Shown: positions 25,294 to 34,666, counted from the first letter of the stretch. The stretch: 64,000 nucleotides of DNA from AWTP1-13 sp963832445 (GCA_963832445.1 CAWHUM010000022.1:1-64000); one strand, 5' to 3'. Notes: generated by a model not told the origin, from the sequence alone. Numbers and translations are program-made.

Positions 25294-27030
25294 ATGTCGG
25301 CAACGGCACACACTATTGATGCAAGCGCAGCGGCAGGCGAGCAGGACCTGACGGACGGCTTTCACCTCGTCATCGATGCCCTCAAGCTCAACGGCATCAA
25401 GACCATCTATGCCGTGCCCGGCATCCCCATCACCGACTTTCTACGCATGTCGCAGGCCGCTGGCATCCGCGTGCTGTCGTTCCGTCACGAGCAGAACGCC
25501 GGCTACGCGGCCTCGATCGCGGGCTATCTGACGAAGCAGCCCGGCATCTGCCTCACCGTCTCGGCGCCCGGCTTCCTAAACGGCCTGACCGCGCTGGCGC
25601 ATGCCACGACCAACTGCTTCCCGATGATCCTCATCTCCGGCTCCTCCGAGCGCGAGATCGTCGATCTGCAGCAGGGCGACTACGAGGAGATGGACCAGCT
25701 CGCCATCGCCAAGCCCCTCTGCAAGGCCGCTTACCGCGTCCTGCACGTGCAGGACATCGGCATCGGCATCGCGCGCGCCATCCGCGCCGCCGTCTCCGGA
25801 CGCCCGGGGGGCGTCTATCTCGACCTGCCGGCCAAGCTGTTCGGCCAGGTCATGAATGCGCAAGCCGGGAAGCGATCCTTGGTCAAGGTCATCGATGCTG
25901 CGCCGGCGCAGATCCCCGCTCCCGATGCAGTGAAGCGCGCGCTCGACGTGCTCAAGGGCGCCAAGCGCCCGCTGATCATTCTCGGCAAGGGCGCTGCCTA
26001 CGCGCAGGCCGACGATGCAATCCGCTCGTTCGTCGAGAAGAGCGGCGCACCGTTCCTGCCAATGAGCATGGCCAAAGGCCTCCTGCCCGACACCCATCCC
26101 CAGTGCGCGGGCGCGGCGCGCTCGACCGTGCTCAAGGACGCCGACGTCGTTATGCTGATCGGCGCGCGCCTCAACTGGCTGCTTTCGCACGGCAAGGGCA
26201 AGACCTGGGGCGATGCGCCCAAGAAATTCATCCAGGTCGACATCGAGCCTAAGGAAATGGACAGCAACGTCGACGTCGCTGCCCCGGTGGTCGGCGACAT
26301 CGGCTCGTGCGTTTCCGCGATTCTCAACGGCATGGGCGGCAGCTGGCCGGCGCCGCCCGCCGACTGGACCAAAGCCGTCACCGCCAAGCGCGAGGAGAAC
26401 GTCGCCAAGATGGCGCCGCGGCTGATGAACAACAACTCGCCGATGGACTACCACGGCGCGCTCGGCGTGTTGCGCACCATCGTCAAGGAGCGCCCCGACG
26501 CCATCCTGGTCAACGAAGGCGCCAACACGCTCGATCTGGCACGCGGCATCATCGACATGTACCGGCCGCGCAAGCGCATCGATGTCGGCACCTGGGGCAT
26601 CATGGGCATCGGCATGGGTTACGCCGTCGCCGCAGCGGTCGAGACCGGTAAACCGGTGCTGGCCGTGGAGGGCGACTCGGCGTTCGGGTTCTCCGGCATG
26701 GAGATCGAGACCATCTGCCGCTACAAGCTTCCCGTCTGCGTCGTGGTCTTCAACAACGACGGCATCTATCGCGGCACCGACCTCAACACCGCGAGCTCCG
26801 ACCCTGCGACCACAGTGTTCGTGAAGGGCGCGCGCTACGACAAGATGATCGAGGCCTTCGGTGGCGTCGGCGTCAATGCCACCTCGCCGGACGAGCTGCG
26901 GCGCGCCGTGAACACGGCAATGGACTCCGGCAAGCCGACCCTGATCAACGCGGTGATCGACCCGAAGGCCGGTAGCGAGAGCGGCCGCATCGGCAATCTC
27001 AATCCGCAGAGCGCACTCAAGAAGAAGTAA
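25294..27030 (+). CDS. oxc: oxalyl-CoA decarboxylase
   Basis: A 578-residue thiamine-diphosphate enzyme that turns oxalyl-CoA into formyl-CoA and CO2. It matches the E. coli and Oxalobacter Oxc pattern along its length: GIPITDFLRMSQAAGIRVLS, FRHEQNAGYAASIAGYLT with the cofactor-activating Glu, LQQGDYEEMDQ, the central RPLIILGKGAAYAQADD, and the ThDP motif EGDSAFGFSGMEIETICRY through VVVFNNDGIY. The ATG at 25294 follows GGGGAGCG; an upstream in-frame extension is out of family. The 184-bp gap from gntR shows no clear operator. frc starts 11 nt after the stop. Confidence 0.95.
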   Translation: MSATAHTIDASAAAGEQDLTDGFHLVIDALKLNGIKTIYAVPGIPITDFLRMSQAAGIRVLSFRHEQNAGYAASIAGYLTKQPGICLTVSAPGFLNGLTALAHATTNCFPMILISGSSEREIVDLQQGDYEEMDQLAIAKPLCKAAYRVLHVQDIGIGIARAIRAAVSGRPGGVYLDLPAKLFGQVMNAQAGKRSLVKVIDAAPAQIPAPDAVKRALDVLKGAKRPLIILGKGAAYAQADDAIRSFVEKSGAPFLPMSMAKGLLPDTHPQCAGAARSTVLKDADVVMLIGARLNWLLSHGKGKTWGDAPKKFIQVDIEPKEMDSNVDVAAPVVGDIGSCVSAILNGMGGSWPAPPADWTKAVTAKREENVAKMAPRLMNNNSPMDYHGALGVLRTIVKERPDAILVNEGANTLDLARGIIDMYRPRKRIDVGTWGIMGIGMGYAVAAAVETGKPVLAVEGDSAFGFSGMEIETICRYKLPVCVVVFNNDGIYRGTDLNTASSDPATTVFVKGARYDKMIEAFGGVGVNATSPDELRRAVNTAMDSGKPTLINAVIDPKAGSESGRIGNLNPQSALKKK

Positions 27031-27041
27031 GGGAGGGAGCC

Positions 27042-28319
27042 ATGGGCAAAGCACTGGAAGGCGTCCGCATCCTCGACATGAGCCACGTGCAGGCGGGGCC
27101 GACCTGCACGCAGCTGCTCGCGTGGTTCGGCGCGGACGTGATCAAGGTCGAGCGGCCCGGCGTTGGCGATATCACGCGCGGTCAGCTCCAGGACGTCCCC
27201 AAGGTGGACAGCCTCTACTTCACCATGCTCAACCACAACAAGCGCTCGATCACGCTCGACACCAAGAATCCGAAGGGCAAGGAGGTGCTGGAGCGGCTGA
27301 TCAAGACCTGCGACGTGCTGGTGGAGAACTTCGGGCCCGGCGTGCTCGACCGCATGGGCTACACCTGGGAACGCATTCAGGAGCTCAACCCGCGTATGAT
27401 CTATGCGTCCATCAAGGGGTTCGGGCCCGGACCCTATGAGGAGTGCAAGGTCTACGAGAACGTCGCGCAATGCACGGGTGGCGCCGCCTCCACCACCGGT
27501 TTCCGCGACGGCCCGCCGCTAGTCACCGGCGCACAAATCGGCGACTCGGGAACCGGGCTGCATCTGGGCCTCGGCATCGTCACCGCCCTCTATCATCGCA
27601 CCAAGACCGGCAAAGGCCAGCGTGTGACGGTGGCCATGCAGGATGGCGTCTTGAACTTGACGCGCGTCAAGATGCGCGACCAGCAGCGCCTCAAGCACGG
27701 GCCGCTCACGGAGTTCAGCCAGCACGGTGAAGGCATCCCCTTCGGCGATGCGGTGCCGCGCGCGGGCAACGACTCAGGGGGCGGGCAGCCAGGGCGCATC
27801 CTCAAGTGCAAGGGCTGGCAGCAGGACCCAAATGCTTACATCTATTTCATCACCCAGGCGCCGGTCTGGGAGGCGATCTGCGACGTCATCGGTGAGCCCG
27901 GCTGGAAGACGCACCCCGACTACGCCAAACCGCCCGCGCGCCTGCCGCGCTTGAACGAGATCTTCGCGCGTATCGAGGCGTGGACCATGACCAAGACCAA
28001 GTTCGAGGCCATGAAGATCCTGAACGAGTACGACATCCCCTGCGGGCCGATCCTTTCCATGAAGGAACTCTCGGAGGACAAGTCGCTGTTCGCTACCGGC
28101 ACCATGGTGGAGGTCGATCATCCCACGCGCGGCAAGTATCTCTCGGTCGGCAACCCGATCAAACTTTCCGCCAGTGCCTCCGAGGTGAGGCGCTCTCCGC
28201 TGCTTGGCGAGCACACGGAGGAGATTTTGCGCGACGTGCTCGGCTACTCCGCCAACGAGATCGCGGCAATCAAGGCGGCCGGGGCGACCGAGCCGCAGAA
28301 AAAGGCAGCGGCAGAGTAA
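27042..28319 (+). CDS. frc: formyl-CoA:oxalate CoA-transferase
   Basis: A 425-residue class III CoA-transferase that moves CoA from formyl-CoA to oxalate. Similarity to E. coli Frc is evident throughout: MSHVQAGPTCTQLLAWFGAD at the start, TMLNHNKRSITLDTKNPKGK, YENVAQCTGGAASTTGF, the catalytic Asp in AQIGDSGTGLHL, VTVAMQDGVLNLTRVKMRDQ and the glycine loop NDSGGGQPGRILKCKGW. It starts 11 nt after oxc with GGGAGGG before the ATG. Together the two enzymes form the oxalate-to-formate cycle. Confidence 0.95.
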   Translation: MGKALEGVRILDMSHVQAGPTCTQLLAWFGADVIKVERPGVGDITRGQLQDVPKVDSLYFTMLNHNKRSITLDTKNPKGKEVLERLIKTCDVLVENFGPGVLDRMGYTWERIQELNPRMIYASIKGFGPGPYEECKVYENVAQCTGGAASTTGFRDGPPLVTGAQIGDSGTGLHLGLGIVTALYHRTKTGKGQRVTVAMQDGVLNLTRVKMRDQQRLKHGPLTEFSQHGEGIPFGDAVPRAGNDSGGGQPGRILKCKGWQQDPNAYIYFITQAPVWEAICDVIGEPGWKTHPDYAKPPARLPRLNEIFARIEAWTMTKTKFEAMKILNEYDIPCGPILSMKELSEDKSLFATGTMVEVDHPTRGKYLSVGNPIKLSASASEVRRSPLLGEHTEEILRDVLGYSANEIAAIKAAGATEPQKKAAAE

Positions 28320-28323
28320 TATC

Positions 28324-28440
28324 CCCCTCTCCCCATACTTCATGGGGAGAGGGTCGGGGTGAGGGGCAGCCACACATGTGCAGTCAGAGCCAATCTCTGC
28401 CCCTCACCCTAGCCCTCTCCCCGCAAGCGGGGAGAGGGGA
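28324..28440. repeat. paired REP-like CCCTCTCCCC palindromes between frc and the formyltransferase-like gene
   Basis: Two units in opposite orientation. Unit A (28324-28370) has the stem CCCTCTCCCC...GGGGAGAGGG followed by TCGGGGTGAGGGGCAG. Unit B (28398-28440) reads TGCCCCTCACCCTAGCCCTC then a stem with loop GCAAGC. A third copy is at 46270-46306. Such elements are common between genes in rhizobia-like genomes and fold as strong RNA hairpins, which could reduce or stabilise transcript segments within this operon. Confidence 0.8.
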
Positions 28441-28464
28441 TGCGGCAAGGTTAGGGAGTACGTG

Positions 28465-29394
28465 ATGCGTATCGTCGTGCATGGACAAGAGGCCTTCGGC
28501 AAGGCCGTGCTCGAGAAGCTGCTCGAGCGCAAGGAGACCGTGGTTGCCGTGTTCTGCGCGCCGGACAAGGCGGGCCGCGCCGAGGACCCGCTCAAGGTGT
28601 TCGCCAAGGAAAAGGGGCTCCCCGTACATCAGCCGAAGAGCTGGAAGACGCCCGAGGCGCTCGAGCTGATGAAGTCCACCAATGCCGACCTGTGCGTCAT
28701 GGCCTACGTGACCTTGTTCGTGCCCCAGCCGGTGCTCGATGCGCCCAAGCTCGGCACCATCCAGTATCACCCCTCGCTGCTGCCGCTGCATCGCGGCCCG
28801 TCGTCCATCAACTGGCCCATCGCCTGGGGCAGCAAGCAGACAGGGCTGTCGATCTTCTGGCCGGACGAGGGGCTCGATGAGGGTCCAATCCTGTTGCAGA
28901 AGACGGTCGAGATCGGCCCCGACGAGACGCTGGGCGACGTCTACTTCAAGAAGCTGTTTCCGCTCGGCGTCGATGCCATGATGGAGTCGGTCGATCTGGT
29001 GCGCGCCGGCAAGGCGCCCAAGGTCGCGCAGGACCACTCCAAGAAGACCTACGAGAGCTGGTTCAAGAAGGACGTGGCCGAGATCGATTGGGCCAAGTCG
29101 GTCGCCGAGGTCTACAACCTGATCCGCGCCGCCAACCCGGCGCCTGGTGCCTGGGGCACGATCAAGGGCAGCAAGGTCGACATCTTCGACAGCGCGAAAG
29201 TTTCAGGCGGGGGCAAGCCCGGCGAGGTGCTCAGCGTCAACGATCAAGGCATGACCATCGCCACGGGCGGCGGCGCCATTCTGGCGAAGCGCGTGCGCGG
29301 CGCGGACGGCAAGAAGGTTGCAGCGGCCGAGTGGGCAAAAGCGGCGGGCGTCAAGACCGGCGATGCCTTCGACAAGCCTGCGCCAAAGTCATGA
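28465..29394 (+). CDS. formyltransferase-family protein resembling the 10-formyl-THF hydrolase domain of ALDH1L1
   Basis: A 309-residue protein with an N-terminal formyltransferase domain and a C-terminal FMT-C-like domain. The motif YHPSLLPLHRGPSSINWPIA and the segment GLSIFWPDEGLDEGPILLQK are closer to the hydrolase domain of cytosolic 10-formyltetrahydrofolate dehydrogenase than to methionyl-tRNA formyltransferase. The Fmt catalytic Asn position reads Gln (TIQYHPS), the His is kept, and the Asp of DEG is kept. The gene sits between frc and fhs, so a role in 10-formyl-THF hydrolysis or in moving formyl groups between CoA and folate is a fair inference. ATG 28465 follows AGGGAG. Confidence 0.8.
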   Translation: MRIVVHGQEAFGKAVLEKLLERKETVVAVFCAPDKAGRAEDPLKVFAKEKGLPVHQPKSWKTPEALELMKSTNADLCVMAYVTLFVPQPVLDAPKLGTIQYHPSLLPLHRGPSSINWPIAWGSKQTGLSIFWPDEGLDEGPILLQKTVEIGPDETLGDVYFKKLFPLGVDAMMESVDLVRAGKAPKVAQDHSKKTYESWFKKDVAEIDWAKSVAEVYNLIRAANPAPGAWGTIKGSKVDIFDSAKVSGGGKPGEVLSVNDQGMTIATGGGAILAKRVRGADGKKVAAAEWAKAAGVKTGDAFDKPAPKS

Positions 29395-29532
29395 TCATCG
29401 TACCTCACGCGGGTGGGCTCCCACGCGAGGCTAAATTGAGCAAAGTGGGCCTTTCCAGACCGAAGTAGAATTTGAGAGTGGCGCGGAACCCTGCCTTCGC
29501 GGGGATGACGCTGGTGAGACGGGAGCAAGCAT

Positions 29533-31209
29533 ATGGCCGTGAAGTCCGACATCGAGATCGCACGCGAAGCGAAGATGAAGCCGATCGGCGAGGTCGGAAA
29601 GAGGATCGGCGTTCCTGACAGCGCGCTGCTCAACTACGGTCCGTATAAGGCCAAGATCACCGCCGACTTCATCAACTCCGTCCAGAAGAACAAGGACGGC
29701 AAGCTGATCCTTGTCACGGCCATCACGCCAACGCCGGCGGGCGAGGGCAAGACCACGACCACGGTGGGTTTGGGCGACGGCCTCAACCGCATCGGCAAGA
29801 AGGCCATGAGCTGCCTGCGCGAGCCTTCGCTTGGGCCCTGCTTCGGCGTGAAGGGCGGCGCGGCCGGCGGCGGCTACGCGCAGGTGGTGCCGATGGAGGA
29901 CATCAACCTGCACTTCACGGGCGACTTTCACGCCATCACGTCCGCCCACAACCTGCTGTCGGCGATGCTGGACAACCACATCTACTGGGGCAATCAGCTC
30001 GGCCTCGACTCGCGCCGCATCGCCTGGCGCCGTGTGCTGGACATGAACGACCGCGCGCTTCGATCCATCGTCAACTCGCTCGGCGGCACGGCCAACGGCT
30101 TTCCGCGCGAGGACGGGTTCGACATCACCGTCGCTTCCGAAGTGATGGCGATCCTGTGCCTCGCCATGGATCTGAAGGACCTCGAGCGGCGGCTCGGCAA
30201 CATCGTCGTCGGCTACACGCGCGACCGCAAGCCGGTGAGGGCCAGCGATCTCAAGGGCGACGGCGCCATGACCGTGCTGCTCAAGGACGCGCTGATGCCG
30301 AACCTCGTGCAGACGCTGGAGAACAACCCCGCCTTCATCCACGGCGGGCCGTTTGCGAACATCGCGCACGGCTGCAACTCGGTGCTCGCCACCAAGACCG
30401 CGCTGAAACTGTGCGACTACGTGGTGACGGAGGCGGGCTTCGGCGCCGACCTCGGTGCGGAGAAGTTCTTCGACATCAAATGCCGCAAGGCCGGCCTCAA
30501 TCCGGCAGCAGCGGTGATCGTCGCCACCGTGCGCGCGCTCAAGATGCACGGCGGCGTCGCCAAAGACGATCTTAAGGCGGAGAACGCCGCGGCTGTCGCC
30601 AAGGGATGCGACAACCTCAAGCGCCACATCGAGAACGTGAAGAAGTTCGGCGTGCCGCCGGTGGTCGCCATCAACCGTTTCATCACCGACACGGACAAAG
30701 AGATCGCCGAGGTGATGAAGGCGGCCGAGTCAGCCGGCACCACGGCCTTCCTGTGCACGCACTGGGCGGACGGCAGCAAGGGGACCGAGGCGCTCGCCCG
30801 GCAGGTGGTCGACCTCGCCGACAGCGGGCAATCCAAGTTCAAGCCGCTCTATCCCGACGAGATGCCGCTGCGCGAGAAGGTCAAGACCATCGCCACCGAG
30901 ATCTACCGCGCCACCGACATCGCCTGCGATCAATCGGTGGAAGCGCGCTTCATCGAGCTGCAGGGCGCGGGCTACGGCCACCTGCCGGTGTGCATGGCCA
31001 AGACGCAGTATTCCTTCTCCACGGATGCCAACAAGAAGGGCACGCCGACCGGCCACATCGTGCCTGTCCGCGAGCTCAGACTATCGGCCGGCGCCGAGTT
31101 CATCGTCGTCATCACCGGCGAGATCATGACCATGCCGGGCCTGCCGAAGACGCCGGCTGCCAATACCATCCGGCTCAACGACAAGGGGCAGATCGAAGGG
31201 CTGTTCTGA
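29533..31209 (+). CDS. fhs: formate-tetrahydrofolate ligase
   Basis: A 558-residue cytoplasmic enzyme that joins formate to tetrahydrofolate with ATP to give 10-formyl-THF. The nucleotide loop TPTPAGEGKTTTTVGLGD is at 65-82, and the family segments GGAAGGGYAQVVPMEDINLH, FTGDFHAITSAHNLLSAMLD and GFGADLGAEKFFDIKCR are seen. The length is usual. It closes the oxc-frc-hydrolase-fhs series and supplies the route from oxalate-derived formate into C1 biosynthesis. A partial REP-like unit lies in the 138-bp gap before it. Confidence 0.95.
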   Translation: MAVKSDIEIAREAKMKPIGEVGKRIGVPDSALLNYGPYKAKITADFINSVQKNKDGKLILVTAITPTPAGEGKTTTTVGLGDGLNRIGKKAMSCLREPSLGPCFGVKGGAAGGGYAQVVPMEDINLHFTGDFHAITSAHNLLSAMLDNHIYWGNQLGLDSRRIAWRRVLDMNDRALRSIVNSLGGTANGFPREDGFDITVASEVMAILCLAMDLKDLERRLGNIVVGYTRDRKPVRASDLKGDGAMTVLLKDALMPNLVQTLENNPAFIHGGPFANIAHGCNSVLATKTALKLCDYVVTEAGFGADLGAEKFFDIKCRKAGLNPAAAVIVATVRALKMHGGVAKDDLKAENAAAVAKGCDNLKRHIENVKKFGVPPVVAINRFITDTDKEIAEVMKAAESAGTTAFLCTHWADGSKGTEALARQVVDLADSGQSKFKPLYPDEMPLREKVKTIATEIYRATDIACDQSVEARFIELQGAGYGHLPVCMAKTQYSFSTDANKKGTPTGHIVPVRELRLSAGAEFIVVITGEIMTMPGLPKTPAANTIRLNDKGQIEGLF

Positions 31210-31232
31210 CCCGCAGGGCGGGCCACGCCTGC

Positions 31233-31490
31233 CTACTGGCGACAGACGTGGTCCAGGGTGTAGCGCACTGCTTCTTGCGGTGTCGGAGCTGAGTGGGTGG
31301 AGCTGCCGTAGCCGCCAGGCGTGAAGGAATAGTTTCCCCCCACCCAACGCCATACCCCGCGGTAGTGGCCGCGGTTGAGCACCAGTACGCCGGACTGCCC
31401 ATCCCTCTCGGCCGTGAAACCGCGCGCGTCCTCGACGAACGAAGAGCGCAGCCTGCTCAGCAGTTGGTATTCCTCATCAGCTCCAAACAT
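31233..31490 (-). CDS. hypothetical protein, about 85 residues
   Basis: A small soluble protein with no family that I recognise. It reads MFGADEEYQLLSRLRSSFVE, later LVLNRGHYRGVWRW and SFTPGGYGSSTH. The ATG at 31490-31488 is taken; the frame stays open 51 nt further to a TTG, so the start is uncertain. It faces fhs convergently, with the stops 24 nt apart. Glycine/aromatic-rich content suggests a small structured domain; function is unknown. Confidence 0.5.
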   Translation of the reverse strand: MFGADEEYQLLSRLRSSFVEDARGFTAERDGQSGVLVLNRGHYRGVWRWVGGNYSFTPGGYGSSTHSAPTPQEAVRYTLDHVCRQ

Positions 31491-31673
31491 TGCGTCCTGC
31501 CATATTCTCGGCGTCGCCGCGTCCGCTCCCCAAGCGCGCAAGCATCTTGCTCGTGTTGACGCAACATTGCACCGACTAACGCGATATTGCGTAACAAATG
31601 TGCTCAGAGTTTCCCGCGAGTTTTATGCAATGCAGAAACGCTTCGTTAGCCATCAGCCGGAATGTAGCCGGCG

Positions 31674-31979
31674 CTAGCGGCGGCAGGGCCGCGCGATCGC
31701 GGTGCAGGCATAGCGGCCGTCGCGTTCGGCGCAGCTGTAGTCGGCTGCCTCCGCGATGCTCCAGGTCGCATAGGACGGCCCTAGTGCCGGCATGGCGCGC
31801 ACCTGAGCGCGCCAGTTGCCGCGGGCCTTGGCTTTCGCCAGGACCTCGAAGCGCGACGGCTCTCCGCGCGCCCGCACCACCCGATCCGCACAAGTCGCAG
31901 CAGCGGCTGACGGCGTGGCACAAGCCGATGCCGCCAGGGCCAAGGCCAGCGTGTGGAGGCGCCAGGATTGCGTGCGCAT
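31674..31979 (-). CDS. small secreted cysteine-containing protein
   Basis: A 101-residue protein with a clear signal peptide (LHTLALALAASACATPSAAA) and four cysteines in the mature part (CADRV, YSCAER, YACTA, RPCRR). The cysteine spacing suggests two disulfides in the periplasm. The segment ARGNWRAQVRAMPALGPSYA followed by TWSIAEAADYSC is typical of small alphaproteobacterial secreted proteins of unknown function. Divergent from the RraA-like gene. Confidence 0.6.
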   Translation of the reverse strand: MRTQSWRLHTLALALAASACATPSAAAATCADRVVRARGEPSRFEVLAKAKARGNWRAQVRAMPALGPSYATWSIAEAADYSCAERDGRYACTAIARPCRR

Positions 31980-32076
31980 TGTGCTACGTGCGTTTCGGTT
32001 GTGGACGAGGGGCGCGGAAGATACGACTTCTGGCCTCAACCGCAAAGCCCGGCTTCAGCATGCCAAGGAGCACCCC

Positions 32077-32727
32077 ATGACGGTTTCCGACGCGATCGTG
32101 CAGGCGTTCGCCGGCCTCGCCACTCCCACCATCGCCAACGCGCTGGACGACGTTGCCTTCGAGGGCGTGATGCAAGGGCTCACGCAAATGGTGCCCGGGA
32201 CGCGCTGCGTGGGGCGGGCTGTGACCGTGAGAGAGATCACCGGTCAGCGCGGCGACTTCAAGTCCGAGGATTTCAAGGTCGGCCACATGATCGATGCCGC
32301 GGGACCCGGCGAAATCCTGGTGATCGACAACGGCGGGCATTGCGTCTCGACGTTCGGCGGGCTGGCAACGCTCGCCGCCAAGGCGAAAGGCATCGGCGGG
32401 CTCGTTGCCGACGGCGGGGTACGCGACCGGGAAGAGATGATCGAGCACGACTTCCCGGTGTTCGCGCGGCACATGACCCCGCTCACCGGGCGCACGCGGC
32501 TTGCCATCACGGATGTGAACGTGCCCGTCAGCTGCGGCGGCGTGCGCGTGCGCCCCGGCGACATCATCGTTGCCGACGGCTCGGGCGTCGTGTGCATCCC
32601 GGCCGAGCATGCCGCGCAGGTTGCCGAGCTGGCCGGCCGCTACGCCAAGGACGACGAGCAGGCGGCTGCCGAACTCGCCAATGGCCTCTCGTTCAGTGCG
32701 GCGATGGCCAAGTTCCGGCGCATCTGA
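32077..32727 (+). CDS. RraA family protein (4-hydroxy-4-methyl-2-oxoglutarate aldolase-like)
   Basis: A 216-residue protein of the RraA/HMG-CHA aldolase fold. The signature GGLATLAAKAKGIGGLVADG followed by GVRD holds the Gly-rich loop, the catalytic Arg and the metal-binding Asp. Some relatives cleave 4-carboxy-4-hydroxy-2-oxoadipate to pyruvate and oxaloacetate; E. coli RraA instead inhibits RNase E. The presence of VRD followed by acidic residues favours an aldolase. AAGGAG precedes the ATG at 32077. The gene is alone on this strand, so its pathway is unclear. Confidence 0.85.
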   Translation: MTVSDAIVQAFAGLATPTIANALDDVAFEGVMQGLTQMVPGTRCVGRAVTVREITGQRGDFKSEDFKVGHMIDAAGPGEILVIDNGGHCVSTFGGLATLAAKAKGIGGLVADGGVRDREEMIEHDFPVFARHMTPLTGRTRLAITDVNVPVSCGGVRVRPGDIIVADGSGVVCIPAEHAAQVAELAGRYAKDDEQAAAELANGLSFSAAMAKFRRI

Positions 32728-32802
32728 GGAGAGCCGGCAGGAAACACGTGGCACAAAGCGAAGAGCGCATCTCGTCCAACGCGGCGGACATTTTGATCCG
32801 GC

Positions 32803-33621
32803 TCAGTGCGCGAAGAATACCGGCAGCTCCGCCGCCGACAGGATGTGGCTGGTGGGGCCGCCGAAGATCATCTGCCGCAGGCGGCTCTGCGTGTAGGCGC
32901 CCTTGATCAGCAAATCGGCACCCATGGACGCGGCCTCGGCGAGGATGATCTCGCCGGCGCGCAAACTGCGCCCGCTCACAGTCTTGTCCGTGGCGGTGAC
33001 GCCGTTCGCCGCCAAATAACCGACCGCCTCGCTGAGGCTGGGGCCCGGGACGAGCGCGCCTTCGACGGCGATCAGCGCCACGCGCTTGGCCTTCTTCAGC
33101 AGCGGCAACGCAAACAGAATGCAGCGTGCGGTTTCCGTGCTGGCATTCCAGTGAATGAGCACAGTCTGCCCGAACGACTTCGGCGCCACGGACGGGGCCA
33201 TCAGCACGGGCCGGCCGCTGTCGAACAGAGCCGCCTCCATGGCTGTCATGCGGGCACCGCGGCTGCCGGGCCGACAGAGCACGGAGATGTCGTGCACCCG
33301 CCCGAGGCTGCCCAGCGTGCTGTCGTCGATCGCGGAGCCCCCGCGCCAGCGGAAGCGCGCAGCTCCCTCGCCCCCCGCAGGGTACCGCGCCGCAAATGCA
33401 TCGAATATCTGGCGCGCATTGCGGCAGAATTCGGCTTCGTTCCAGTCGGCTGGCGGAATGGTGACGGCAACGATTGGGTCCGGCGCCACGATCTCTGCGA
33501 ACGCCGGACGCAGCGCGACACCCTCGATGGTCGCGCCGAACTGATTGGCTAGCAGCCGCGCGGTCTCGAGCACCGCGGGCATCTGCTCGCTCTGGTCGAC
33601 TGGTAGAAGAATGCTCTTCAT
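32803..33621 (-). CDS. tandem universal stress protein
   Basis: A 272-residue protein made of two UspA domains. The first begins MKSILLPVDQSEQMPAVLET and appears degenerate. The second keeps the ATP-binding pattern GADLLIKGAYTQSRLRQMIF then GGPTSHIL. Tandem Usp proteins with one active nucleotide site are common in alphaproteobacteria and act in starvation or oxygen stress. No operon partner is evident. Confidence 0.88.
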   Translation of the reverse strand: MKSILLPVDQSEQMPAVLETARLLANQFGATIEGVALRPAFAEIVAPDPIVAVTIPPADWNEAEFCRNARQIFDAFAARYPAGGEGAARFRWRGGSAIDDSTLGSLGRVHDISVLCRPGSRGARMTAMEAALFDSGRPVLMAPSVAPKSFGQTVLIHWNASTETARCILFALPLLKKAKRVALIAVEGALVPGPSLSEAVGYLAANGVTATDKTVSGRSLRAGEIILAEAASMGADLLIKGAYTQSRLRQMIFGGPTSHILSAAELPVFFAH

Positions 33622-33699
33622 GGCATTCCCCCGCTGTTACGGACGATGGCAAGCTTAGCACACATGGCTGCCTTGCGCTGGTGCAAAGCTGGTGCCGTT

Positions 33700-34479
33700 T
33701 CAGAAGCGCGTCAGCACATTCACCGTGGCAAAGGACCCATGCACGTCCACGAAGCCGCTGTTTGGGCCGTCGCCTGAGACACCGCCCGACACGGAGAGCT
33801 CGCCGCTCACCCACTCGTACCGCACGAAGCCCCCGATGCGCGCCGTGTCGTAGTCAAAGCTGCCTGTCGCGCCGCTTTCGAGCCCTACGGAGAGCTGCGG
33901 CAGCCACCGCCAACCGACGCGTGCCCGGCTGCCGTAGACGTTGTCGAGGGTGGACCAGGAGAGGTCCGCCGACGCCCACGCCCGGTCAGTGACGTTCCAC
34001 CAGGTCTCGACGATGACCTTTCCCCCAGCCCGCGTACCCGCGTTTCGAGCGTTTGGGTCGTCGACGATCCGGTCAGCCACCGTGAGACCGCCAAGTATCT
34101 TGATGGTGAGCAGCCCGAGCTGCTTGTGGTATCCGGCGAGGAGGTCGGCGAACGTGACTGAGCCGTGGTACTCCACCTGCTGCGTTGTCAGGCCGGTCCA
34201 ACGGGGGCTCGTATACCGGTAGGCTCCATACCCGCCCACCATGCGCACCCTGAACCCGTCCTGCTGGACGCCGCCGAAGGGGGCGTACTGGCCACCAGCG
34301 TAGATCGACCAAACCTGTTGAAAGGCCTCCGCGCCCGTCCAGAGCTCGAACTGGGGGGGCGCCTGCTTGGCTGGTTCGGCTCCCTCAATGGCCATCGCCG
34401 ACTGCGACAGACAATAGGTAGTTGTTGCCGGGATCAAGGCGAGACAAAACAAGAACAACTGGCAGCAAGAACGCAACAC
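33700..34479 (-). CDS. bcsS: cellulose biosynthesis BcsS-like outer-membrane protein
   Basis: A 259-residue exported protein. After a signal peptide it reads FELWTGAEAFQQVWSIYAGG, YAPFGGVQQDGFRVRMVGGY and GAYRY, the start pattern of the BcsS family, and the rest alternates polar and hydrophobic residues like a small beta-barrel ending in aromatic VNVLTRF. BcsS is an accessory gene of alphaproteobacterial cellulose operons. No bcsA, bcsB or bcsZ is present in the window, so this is an orphan copy. Family assignment is by pattern recall and is moderately sure. Confidence 0.65.
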   Translation of the reverse strand: MLRSCCQLFLFCLALIPATTTYCLSQSAMAIEGAEPAKQAPPQFELWTGAEAFQQVWSIYAGGQYAPFGGVQQDGFRVRMVGGYGAYRYTSPRWTGLTTQQVEYHGSVTFADLLAGYHKQLGLLTIKILGGLTVADRIVDDPNARNAGTRAGGKVIVETWWNVTDRAWASADLSWSTLDNVYGSRARVGWRWLPQLSVGLESGATGSFDYDTARIGGFVRYEWVSGELSVSGGVSGDGPNSGFVDVHGSFATVNVLTRF

Positions 34480-34666
34480 GACAAGTACTTTGCCAACAGA
34501 ATGTTAGATGTGAGCGATTGATACCTCCGGGGATCTTCTTGGCAACCGATAGGGTACCTGAGCTCATGTGCCAACGGCCGTCCAGCACCGGCCTGGGCGC
34601 GCGCTGCGATATTCTCTTCGATGGATTGCAAGAATTTCCAACAAAACCAGCATCGGTACGTTTCAG

